From the NCBI RefSeq assembly GCF_041197575.1, contig NZ_JBDKXB010000013.1, forward strand, positions 31,662 through 95,661: a stretch of 64,000 bases of DNA. Reading direction: 5' to 3'. The stretch is from Thioalkalicoccus limnaeus. Its GTDB lineage: Bacteria; Pseudomonadota; Gammaproteobacteria; Chromatiales; Chromatiaceae. Below the pieces are notes generated by a model. It did no database searches and was not told the DNA's origin. It worked only from the letters and a program-made list of their open reading frames with translations. A program made the position numbers and the translations under genes. Below, piece by piece: positions 17,366 to 27,122 of this stretch. Position 1 is the first letter of the stretch. Each line of letters starts with the position of its first letter.

Positions 17366-17881
17366 TCAGTACTTGTACAACATGCCGTTGCCGATCCGAA
17401 CGCGGTCCCCGACCCGGAAGTCGGTAGCGTTGGAATGCGCCAGGGCCTGATAGGCACCGTCATTCATACGCACGGAAATCCGGTAGGCATCCGCTGACGA
17501 TCCCCGCTGCCGCTTCTCGATCTCGTGACCCAGATAGGCGCCACCCGCGGTGCCGGCAATTGTCGCGGCGGTGGTCGCCCCTCCGGAACCGATCTGACTA
17601 CCCACGATCCCACCGGCTACCGCACCGGCCACGGCACCCACTCCGATTCCCGATCCCCCGATGCCACCCGGCTCCTGCTGGATATGCTCGACGGAGTTCA
17701 CGACGCCATAACCGGCATACAGGTTCCGATTGTCAGTCTGTGTCTGGCCGCTGGACGTGCCGCCATCTGCACCTCCGAAGGGCGAGCCGTTCGTCGTTGC
17801 ACAACCGCCAAGCACCAGGGCCGCCACCATTGCGACCGTTGACCCGGTGGCCCTTGTTACTCTTACTCTTGTTGCTTTCAT
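17366..17881 (-). CDS. Glycine-zipper outer-membrane lipoprotein (SlyB/Pal-like 17 kDa antigen type)
   Basis: The ATG at 17881 is preceded by AAGGAG. The signal peptide ends in a lipobox, VLGGC, so Cys27 should be lipidated. After a Gly/Ser/Thr-rich linker comes a glycine zipper (GIGVGAVAGAVAGGIVGSQI and GTAGGAYLGHEIEKRQ, residues 75-120). A short C-terminal beta domain (YRISVRMNDG...FRVGDRVRI) follows. This is the layout of the Rickettsia 17 kDa surface antigen/SlyB family, which sit in the outer membrane; precise function is unknown. 171 residues, monocistronic, convergent with the preceding gene. Confidence 0.8.
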   Translation of the reverse strand: MKATRVRVTRATGSTVAMVAALVLGGCATTNGSPFGGADGGTSSGQTQTDNRNLYAGYGVVNSVEHIQQEPGGIGGSGIGVGAVAGAVAGGIVGSQIGSGGATTAATIAGTAGGAYLGHEIEKRQRGSSADAYRISVRMNDGAYQALAHSNATDFRVGDRVRIGNGMLYKY

Positions 17882-18609
17882 GTATGTCTCCTTGAGACTC
17901 GTTTGAGAAGGCCGCGCACCAACGGAACCGGCACCGCAGTCGTCGCGACGTGCAGGCTCACCGAGTTGCCGATGCGCATCTCGATACCGCCCAGTTAAAC
18001 CTACCTTCACTCCGCGCGGGCTTGGGTCTGCACATCGCACTGGATTGCCGAGCGTTGGAGTCATCGTCCTCCTTGCGGCGAATTGCTTCTGTACGCTGAC
18101 GCTCTTTAGAGGATGCTATCCTCATCTTTGATTTTCGTCCCCTGTAAGGCCATTTGTGGAACACAACATGGATTCTTTGAGACCCTGAAGAATTGCCTTT
18201 CCAGCTAAGAAGGCCAGCAAAAATAACTTGAATACTTGCGATGGTCGTACCCATCGTTTTGGTGAGGCGGACCCTGACACCTGCATCTCCTAAACGCCGC
18301 AGTGCCTGGGCAAGACCTCTATCCAACCCTCATGACGCGGCTCCCCGCATGGCGCGAGCGCTTGCGCATGACCCCTGATCCTTTGGAGCCTGCCATGCGC
18401 ATCGCCATCGCTGGCAACATCCGCGCAATCGACAGCTTGTTGCGGTCGCGCCAGATACCGAAAGGAGCCGAACGTGCGGCAGCGTACAGACAGCCATCGC
18501 TAGCGAGAGTACAAAAGGGCTATCGCATTGGGTTAGTGGGACGCTGGCAGATGAGCGTGTCGCCCGTTGCGAAGACAAGAATCGTACAAATCCTGACCGG
18601 AGTTTGACC
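17882..18609. other. Gene-free interval upstream of the repeat-protein gene
   Basis: I find no convincing gene in these 730 bases. Around 18080-18250 it is less GC-rich than the neighbourhood. A short perfect hairpin GAGGAT-gct-ATCCTC lies at about 18111-18125. A 101-codon plus-strand frame (18302-18607) lacks a ribosome-binding site and protein-like composition and was not called. The promoters for the divergent lipoprotein and repeat-protein genes should lie here. Confidence 0.4.
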
Positions 18610-19158
18610 ATGAAACGCACGAGCCTTCGCACGACGTCGACCGCTGCCCTCGTTCTCGTCGGAACGGTCATGACGGTCAGCGCTTTCGCCCAACCGCCAC
18701 AAGGCGGCTACGGTCCGGGCTATGGGATGGGCCCCGGCATGATGGGTGGCCCCGGCCCCGGATACGGACAAGGTCCTGGCTACGGTCCGGGCTATGGGAT
18801 GGGCCCCGGCATGATGGGTGGCCCCGGATACGGACAAGGTCCTGGCTACGGTCCGGGCTATGGCATGGGCCCCGGCATGATGGGCGGCCCCGGCCCCGGA
18901 TATGGACAAGGTCCCGGCTACGGTCCGGGCTATGGCATGGGCCCCGGCATGATGGGCGGCCCCGGCCCCGGATACGGACAAGGTCCCGGCTACGGTCCGG
19001 GCTATGGCATGGGCCCCGGCATGATGGGCGGCCCCGGCCCCGGATACGGATACGGACAAGGTCCCGGCTACGGTCCGGGCGATGGCATGGGCCCCGGCAT
19101 GATGGGTGGCCCCGGTCCTGGGAACGACGAGGAGCCCGGCCTCAACCGGACCAGATAA
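18610..19158 (+). CDS. Secreted Gly/Pro/Tyr/Met repeat protein; candidate sulfur-globule or metal-binding protein
   Basis: The 182-residue protein has a signal peptide (about residues 1-29, ending VSAFAQ) and then six near-identical repeats of about 24 residues. Each reads GYGPGYGMGPGMMGGPGPGY followed by a GQGP linker. The tail (NDEEPGLNRTR) is short and polar. There is no globular domain or Cys. Gly/Tyr-rich exported proteins coat periplasmic sulfur globules in purple sulfur bacteria, which fits the sox genes in this window, but those known are shorter and the similarity is compositional. The Met-rich GMGPGMMGG motif could equally bind copper. Function is inferred, not shown. Confidence 0.6.
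   Translation: MKRTSLRTTSTAALVLVGTVMTVSAFAQPPQGGYGPGYGMGPGMMGGPGPGYGQGPGYGPGYGMGPGMMGGPGYGQGPGYGPGYGMGPGMMGGPGPGYGQGPGYGPGYGMGPGMMGGPGPGYGQGPGYGPGYGMGPGMMGGPGPGYGYGQGPGYGPGDGMGPGMMGGPGPGNDEEPGLNRTR
18706..19130. repeat. Six tandem 72-bp-class coding repeats
   Basis: Units begin at 18706, 18778, 18844, 18916, 18988 and 19066, giving lengths of 72, 66, 72, 72 and 78 plus a last partial unit. The length differences are multiples of six bases (one Gly-Pro or Gly-Tyr pair). Units are nearly identical at the DNA level, including third positions, which implies recent expansion or gene conversion. Confidence 0.9.
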
Positions 19159-19249
19159 CCTGTTGAGCCGCTTGAAGCGCAAGCCTTGGGAGCCGGCCCG
19201 GGCCAGAACTACCAGAACACCGGTTCAGCCCATTGCGGTCTGATCATTC

Positions 19250-19605
19250 CCGGTACGCGGTAGCCTGATGGATCTGCGCTTCGAGACGCCTCTGCCCTCG
19301 ATCTATCAGGTGCTGCGCGCGGGGTCGGAAGGCCGGATCCGCCTCGAGGTGTTGGCGCAATGGGATGCCTATCATGTGCGTCGGATCAGTCTGACACCCA
19401 CGCAGGGACTCCCGCCCGGCATGCCAGTGGAGGACAGCGGCGGGCCTCTGATGGCCCCGGTGGGCACAGGCATCCTTGGGCGCATGTTCGACGTGTTCGG
19501 CCACGCCCTCGACCGCCAGCCGGTTCCCGCGGATGTTCAATGACGCTCGTTGCACGCGCCGCCGCCGCTCGCGCGGCGGTCCACCCAAAAGGATATCCCC
19601 GAGCG
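19250..19605 (+). pseudogene. atpD: N-terminal fragment of an ATP synthase beta subunit (atpD), with in-frame stop
   Basis: The frame from about 19250 reads VRGSLMDLRFETPLPSIYQV, then LEVLAQWDAYHVRRISLTPT, then MPVEDSGGPLMAPVGTGILG and RMFDVFG. This is the N-terminal barrel of F-type beta subunits, closest in flavour to the second, sodium-type (N-ATPase) version. At 19541-19543 a TGA stands where Trp is expected, yet the same frame continues RSLHAPPPLARRSTQKDI before diverging near 19605. The nucleotide-binding core is missing. It is a decayed, truncated gene. Confidence 0.75.
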
Positions 19606-19742
19606 TGCGCTCTACCTCATAACTTCGACCACCGGTTGAGCTCCCCGCCGATGACCCGGTGTAAGGCGCTGGCCTCGCGCGGCATTGGCGCCGATACCCT
19701 ACCATGACAGTGAGCCTTGGCCCGAATCACGGGCAAGGCCGT

Positions 19743-19795
19743 CCTTGTAGTCCTTGATCGCCTTGTAGTGCTTGATCGCCTTGTAGTCCCTGAGG
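19743..19795. repeat. Three 18-bp direct repeats upstream of the four-helix-bundle gene
   Basis: CCTTGTAGTCCTTGATCG (19743-19760), CCTTGTAGTGCTTGATCG (19761-19778) and a partial third copy (19779-19795) are arranged head to tail. The core GTCCTT recurs on the other side of the next gene (20418-20579). Confidence 0.85.
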
Positions 19796-19839
19796 TCTAA
19801 TCCTTGCAGCCCCCTCCATGAACCCAGGAGCAACCCTCC

Positions 19840-20409
19840 ATGCCCACCGGTTTCATTCCCACCCACGGCGGCTACAAGAATCTGCGCTCCTATCAAAAGG
19901 CCGAAATCGTCTACGACGCCACAGTCCATTTCTGTCAGAGATTCCTCGAAAAACGCGACCGCACCTATGACCAGATGGTTCAGGCCGCCCGATCCGGCAA
20001 GCAGAATATCATCGAGGGCAGCATGGCATCCGGTACGTCGAAGGAAATGGAAATCAAACTGACCAATGTCGCCCGCGCCAGCCTGGAGGAACTGCTGGCC
20101 GACTATCGCGACTTTCTGCGCGTGCGCGCCATCGCGGAGTGGCCAAAGGAGCACCCTTACGCGCTGCGGCTGCGAGAGCTGAACCGCATTCCTGGGGCCA
20201 CTTACGAGACCTTTCGCAAGGGCGTCGAGCATCCCGATCCGGCCATCTGCGCCAACGTGATCATCGGATTGATTCGGGTGACGAGCCTGCTCTTGGATCG
20301 CCAGATTCAGGCACTGGAGAAGGCGTTTGTTCAGGAAGGTGGGATGCGTGAACGCATGACCAGGGCGCGGCTTGATGAGCGTGACAGACAGCGTAGCAGG
20401 GCGCGGTGA
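19840..20409 (+). CDS. Four-helix-bundle protein of the S23/IVP-like family
   Basis: The 189-residue protein starts MPTGFIPTHGGYKNLRSYQK, and LRSYQKAEIVYDATVHFCQRF, YDQMVQAARSGKQNIIEGSM and SLEELLADYRDFL are the family signatures (helix 1, the R-x-x-x-x-N-I-x-EG turn, helix 3). Members fold into four-helix bundles that form pentameric rings and are related to Avd proteins of diversity-generating retroelements, but no reverse transcriptase is nearby here. Such genes also occur as insertions within 23S rRNA genes. Function in free-standing copies is unknown. It is bracketed by GTCCTT/AAGGAC repeats on both sides, and fragments of other genes lie beyond, so the unit looks mobile. Confidence 0.8.
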   Translation: MPTGFIPTHGGYKNLRSYQKAEIVYDATVHFCQRFLEKRDRTYDQMVQAARSGKQNIIEGSMASGTSKEMEIKLTNVARASLEELLADYRDFLRVRAIAEWPKEHPYALRLRELNRIPGATYETFRKGVEHPDPAICANVIIGLIRVTSLLLDRQIQALEKAFVQEGGMRERMTRARLDERDRQRSRAR

Positions 20410-20530
20410 TTCTTGATGACTTTAAGGACCACAAAAAGGCTCCAAGGAAAGTTGTCTTTGTTGTCCTTGAAGTCCTTGTGGTCTTTAAGAGAACTAAGGA
20501 CTTCAAGGACTGCAAGGACAACAAGGACAA
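20410..20530. repeat. AAGGAC/GTCCTT-rich imperfect inverted repeat
   Basis: From 20418 the sequence alternates AAGGAC-type and GTCCTT-type words. TTGTCCTTGAAGTCCTTGTG (about 20460-20479) faces GGACTTCAAGGACTGCAAGG further right, allowing a long, imperfect stem. Transcribed, it would make an extended hairpin just past the four-helix-bundle gene. Confidence 0.65.
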
Positions 20531-20542
20531 TTGAGTTCTACG

Positions 20543-20579
20543 GTCCTTGCAGTCCTTGCAGTCCTTGCAGTCCTTGCAG
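20543..20579. repeat. Four exact 9-bp tandem repeats (GTCCTTGCA)
   Basis: GTCCTTGCA occurs four times head to tail at 20543-20578. The unit shares the GTCCTT core with the repeats left of the four-helix-bundle gene. Period nine keeps a reading frame open on both strands, which explains spurious Leu/Gln/Ser-rich and Cys/Lys/Asp-rich translations here. Confidence 0.9.
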
Positions 20580-20667
20580 TCTCGAAGAATCCCAACCCAC
20601 AAGCATTCCAGGCCCTCATCGACCAGACCTTTGCCGCCATCGGCGTGGCATCATTCGTGGCGCAGCC

Positions 20668-20827
20668 ATTGAGAAATCAGCCCATGACCACGGCAACCCA
20701 AACCCTTGACCCGGAACGCCTGCGCAAGCTCGACGCTTGGTGACGCGCGGCGAATTTTCTCTCGGTCGGACAGATTTATTTCTACGACAATCCGCTGCTG
20801 AAAGAGCCGCTTGCGCTGTTGCACATG
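20668..20827 (+). pseudogene. Duplicated 5' fragment of the phosphoketolase gene
   Basis: The segment aligns without gaps to 2430-2589, covering 16 bases of leader and about the first 48 codons of xfp. I count about a dozen mismatches, several at third positions. The codon for Trp19 is TGA here, giving a stop after RLRKLDAW. Homology ends near 20827. It is a non-functional copy separated from the intact gene by about 18.2 kb. Confidence 0.9.
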
Positions 20828-20987
20828 CATGCGGCTCTGCGGGACGAGGTTGAGCTTCGGCAGAAGCGCTGAGCCGCTGGTCACCCGGTATTCGTGGTTC
20901 GGCGCGAACCGCGACGCCCCCCAACGACCTTGACAGGAGGGGCGTACGATGGATAGATGACCGGACATCCGTCAGAGGAGCCTGACC
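20828..20987. other. Short interval upstream of the CheB/CheR gene
   Basis: No gene is seen. An AGGAGGGG run at about 20935 is too far from the CheB/CheR ATG at 20988 to be its ribosome-binding site; GAGGAG at about 20976 is closer and suitably placed. Confidence 0.4.
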
Positions 20988-24050
<3,063 letters not shown>

Positions 24051-24172
24051 TGAGTCGCTTGGCTTGGGAAGGGTCGAAATGCGGCGTCACATCAACCGAC
24101 AACCGATCGCGACGCCCGAGGCGACCACGCCGCCGCCCGGCCTAGCACCCAGAGTCAGGCCAGGACCGGCGA

Positions 24173-24829
24173 TCAGGATGGCTCGCCACATCCGGGACCG
24201 CCCCGATGGAAGACCAGACTCGGCTGACCGCAAGGAGCCGGCAATCGGACCCGGGTCAGGCAGGCATGAGGGACCTCGAGCATCAGCAGACGGTTGGCCG
24301 GCATACCGAGCACGGCCCCGAGCAGAATCCGGATGATGCCACCATGGGTAATCACCAGGAGGCGAGTGAACGCCAGGTCCTGAAGCCGCCGCCAGGCATC
24401 CAGCGCACGGACCTCGAGGGCCGAGAAGGGCTCGGCGCCTGGCGGCGTGTAAGCGACCGGATCGGACCAGAATCGGGTGAGGTCGGCCAGCGGGATCTCC
24501 GCGGCGGTGCGCCCCTCCCACTCGCCGAAATCGCGCTCGCCCAACTCGGGCCAGACCTCCAGCGGCCGATCGAGCCGATAGGCCAAGTGCTCGGCGAAGG
24601 CGGCGCAGCGACGTGCCGGGGAGGTCACGAGCCGATCCCAGGTCCGGCCCGCGACCGCCGCCTGCATCTGAGCGACCCCGGTCTCGGTCAATCGATCGTC
24701 GAGCGCGCCGCGAAATCGCGCCCCACCCAGTGTCTCGCCGTGACGGAGCAGATCGATGAAGCGATCCTCGGCACGCGCCGCCAGGTTCGGCGCGCGCGCG
24801 CCGAGGGTGGAAGAGGTCTCAGCGAACAC
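24173..24829 (-). CDS. Histidine phosphatase superfamily protein (CobC/phosphoglycerate-mutase-like)
   Basis: The RHG motif LLRHGET with the phospho-accepting His lies about 30 residues from a GTG at 24829. An ATG at 24928 would add 33 residues without family likeness, so the GTG is preferred with moderate confidence. The second conserved elements, SPARRC (Arg), ELGERDFGEWEG (Glu) and VITHGGIIR (second His), are all present, so the enzyme should be active. The GEWEG region is typical of alpha-ribazole phosphatase (CobC), which removes the phosphate of a cobalamin precursor, but no cobalamin genes are adjacent. Substrate therefore uncertain. 218 residues. Confidence 0.75.
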   Translation of the reverse strand: MFAETSSTLGARAPNLAARAEDRFIDLLRHGETLGGARFRGALDDRLTETGVAQMQAAVAGRTWDRLVTSPARRCAAFAEHLAYRLDRPLEVWPELGERDFGEWEGRTAAEIPLADLTRFWSDPVAYTPPGAEPFSALEVRALDAWRRLQDLAFTRLLVITHGGIIRILLGAVLGMPANRLLMLEVPHACLTRVRLPAPCGQPSLVFHRGGPGCGEPS

Positions 24830-24966
24830 GATCGATCCCGAAAAGTGGCCATGGTAACAGGACCGCGGGTCGGGCGAGGGCGGTGAACGCTTTTCTTGCT
24901 GCCGGTCAATGCCATCGATCGGATCCATAGGGAAAATGAAAAGTCTTTTTGCCCATGAGGATCGCG

Positions 24967-26595
24967 ATGAACCAAGCTACGAGGCTTTTGTTGAGCGGCG
25001 ACGAGGCGGTCGCGCTGGCGGCGCTGACGGCCGGCGTGCGGCTCGGAACCGGTTACCCAGGCACCCCATCGACGGAGATCCTGGAATACCTGGACCAGAT
25101 CGGCGGTCGCGCCCAATGGGCGCCGAATGAGAAGGTCGCCCTCGAGGTGGGTCTGGGCTCCGCCTTCGCCGGCGCCAGAACGCTGGTCACGATGAAACAC
25201 GTCGGCCTCAATGTCGCGGCCGATGTGCTGTTCACGGCCGCCTACACCGATGTCCCCGGCGGACTCGTCATCGTCTCCGCCGACGACCCCGGCATGGCCT
25301 CCAGCCAGAACGAACAGGACAACCGCCATTACGCGCGGGCCGCCGGCGTCCCGATGCTCGAACCCGCCGATTCGCAAGAAGCCTACGACATGACGCTGGC
25401 CGCCTTCGATCTCGCCGAACGCTGGCAGATCCCGGTGTTGCTGCGTTTGACGACCCGCATCTGCCACTCCAAGACCGTCGTCGCGACCCGCTCGCCCGCC
25501 CCGCCGCCGGCCGAACCGCATTTCGTCCGCGACATCCCGGCCCGCGTCATGATCCCGGCCTATGCCAAGCCGGCACATCGGCGCTTGCGCGACAAGCTCA
25601 CGGCGATCGCGGCCTGGAACGAGGAGCAGGGTCCCAACCGCGTCTACCCGGGCGACAGGTCGCTCGGCATCATCGCCTCGGGCGTGTCCGTCGCCCATGC
25701 GCGGGAGGCCGCGCCGCAGGCTAGCTTGCTGGCGCTAGGGCTCACCTACCCGCTCCCGTTGCAGCGGATCGCCGCGTTCGCGGCCAGCGTCGAACGGTGC
25801 CTGGTCATCGAGGAAGGTGACCCGGTCCTCGTCAACGAACTGCGTGCGGCCGGGATCGCCGTCGAGGGCAAAGCCGAGATGTACCGCTTCGGCGAGCTGA
25901 CGGTTCCGCGCGTGCGACGCGTCCTGGCCGGCGACGAGAGCCCGGAACCGGTACCGCCACGCGGCAAACCGCCGGAACTCTGCCCTGGCTGTTCGCACCG
26001 CCCGGTCTTCGAGATCCTGTCGCGACTCGGCTGTATCGTCTCCGGCGACATCGGCTGCTACACACTCGGCGTGCTGCCACCGTTTCAGGCCATGGATACC
26101 TGCGTCTGCATGGGTGCAGCCATCGGCGTCGGACTCGGGCTGCGTCATGTGCTGCCAGAGGCCGAGGCGCGTCGCGTGGTCAGTGTCATCGGCGACTCGA
26201 CCTTCGTTCATTCGGGCCTGACGGGCCTCGCCGAGATGGTCTACAACCCGCCGTCGACCGGCCACCTGGTCCTGATCCTCGACAACGGCACCACCGCGAT
26301 GACCGGGCGGCAAGAGCACCCGGGCACCGGTCGCACCCTGAACCACGAGCCGACCGGCAAGATCGATTTCGCTGCGCTGGCCCGCGCGATGGGGATTCCT
26401 CGGGTGCATGAGGTCGATCCGATGGCCGATGACGCGGCCTTCGCCGAGTTGATCTCGAGCCTGCTCGCCGGCAACGAGCTGGCGCTGGTCGTGGCCCGGC
26501 GCCCCTGTGTGCTGGCTGCACCGCATATCCGGCTTTACGAACAGGCCGCCGCCGAAACACACGCCAACCGCTGCGCCGCCGCGCCGACCGAGTAA
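24967..26595 (+). CDS. iorA: Indolepyruvate:acceptor oxidoreductase alpha subunit, lacking the ferredoxin domain
   Basis: From the ATG at 24967 (GAGG about eight bases upstream) the protein has 542 residues. It shows the pyrimidine-binding half (GDEAVALAALTAGVRLGTGY PGTPSTEI, then MKHVGLNVAADVL) and the TPP/diphosphate half (CPGCSHRPVFEIL, SGDIGCYTLG, VIGDSTFVHSGLTGL, DNGTTAMTGRQ). The enzyme oxidatively decarboxylates aryl pyruvates to aryl-acetyl-CoA. Archaeal IorA ends with two 4Fe-4S clusters; here the chain stops at APHIRLYEQ... with no CxxCxxC, so electrons must leave by another route. Followed 12 bases later by iorB, then paaK. Confidence 0.88.
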   Translation: MNQATRLLLSGDEAVALAALTAGVRLGTGYPGTPSTEILEYLDQIGGRAQWAPNEKVALEVGLGSAFAGARTLVTMKHVGLNVAADVLFTAAYTDVPGGLVIVSADDPGMASSQNEQDNRHYARAAGVPMLEPADSQEAYDMTLAAFDLAERWQIPVLLRLTTRICHSKTVVATRSPAPPPAEPHFVRDIPARVMIPAYAKPAHRRLRDKLTAIAAWNEEQGPNRVYPGDRSLGIIASGVSVAHAREAAPQASLLALGLTYPLPLQRIAAFAASVERCLVIEEGDPVLVNELRAAGIAVEGKAEMYRFGELTVPRVRRVLAGDESPEPVPPRGKPPELCPGCSHRPVFEILSRLGCIVSGDIGCYTLGVLPPFQAMDTCVCMGAAIGVGLGLRHVLPEAEARRVVSVIGDSTFVHSGLTGLAEMVYNPPSTGHLVLILDNGTTAMTGRQEHPGTGRTLNHEPTGKIDFAALARAMGIPRVHEVDPMADDAAFAELISSLLAGNELALVVARRPCVLAAPHIRLYEQAAAETHANRCAAAPTE

Positions 26596-26607
26596 GGAGC
26601 GACAGAG

Positions 26608-27117
26608 ATGAATAAAGTCACCAATGTGGTGATCGCCGGCCTGGGCGGACAAGGCGTCGTCACCTTCTCGGACATGCTGGCGATGGCGGCCTTCAACGCC
26701 GGACACGATGTCAAGCAGAGCGAGCTGCACGGCATGAGCCAGCGCGGCGGGTCGGTCAGTAGCGACGTGCGCTTCGGCCCCACTGTGTTGAGCCCGATGG
26801 TGCCGGCCGGCGAGGCGGATTATCTGGTCGTGCTCGAATCCACCCAGGTCGAGGTCAATCGCGGCCTGCTCAAACCCGATGGATGCCTGCTGACGCCGGA
26901 GTTGATCCCCGAGGGGGCGCTGCGCAACAAGAAGAGCCTCAATGTCGCGATGCTCGGCGCCCTGTCGGCGGTCCTCGAAATCCCCGAGCCAGTGTGGCTC
27001 GATGCGGTCCACGCGAAGCTCGCCGCGAAGCTCCACAAGGTCAATGACCAGGCCTTCGCGCTTGGCCGCGAGGCTGGTGCCGCTCTGAGCCGCCCAACCC
27101 CAAGCGCGGAGGACTAG
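26608..27117 (+). CDS. iorB: Indolepyruvate:acceptor oxidoreductase beta subunit
   Basis: The 169-residue protein is the gamma-type catalytic subunit of 2-oxoacid oxidoreductases, with GLGGQGVVTFSDMLA at the start, the conserved SELHGMSQRGGSVSSDVRFG loop and NVAMLGALS. It pairs with IorA to bind CoA and complete the active site. The RBS is AAGGAG just upstream. Shorter than fused versions but normal for IorB. Confidence 0.9.
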   Translation: MNKVTNVVIAGLGGQGVVTFSDMLAMAAFNAGHDVKQSELHGMSQRGGSVSSDVRFGPTVLSPMVPAGEADYLVVLESTQVEVNRGLLKPDGCLLTPELIPEGALRNKKSLNVAMLGALSAVLEIPEPVWLDAVHAKLAAKLHKVNDQAFALGREAGAALSRPTPSAED

Positions 27118-27122
27118 ACCCG

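Noticed and set aside
18302..18607. 101-codon plus-strand ORF before the repeat protein
   Set aside because: No ribosome-binding site, no domain and atypical composition; more likely untranslated.
18520..19182. 220-codon minus-strand repeat frame (AHHAGAHAIARTV type)
   Set aside because: It arises because the 72-bp tandem repeats keep any frame open. The plus strand has a signal peptide, whereas the minus frame has none.
19743..20579. CRISPR array
   Set aside because: The repeats are only 9-18 bp, contiguous without unique spacers, and no cas gene is in the window.
19735..20590. Diversity-generating retroelement suggested by the Avd-like four-helix-bundle protein
   Set aside because: No reverse transcriptase, template repeat/variable repeat pair or C-type-lectin target is visible.
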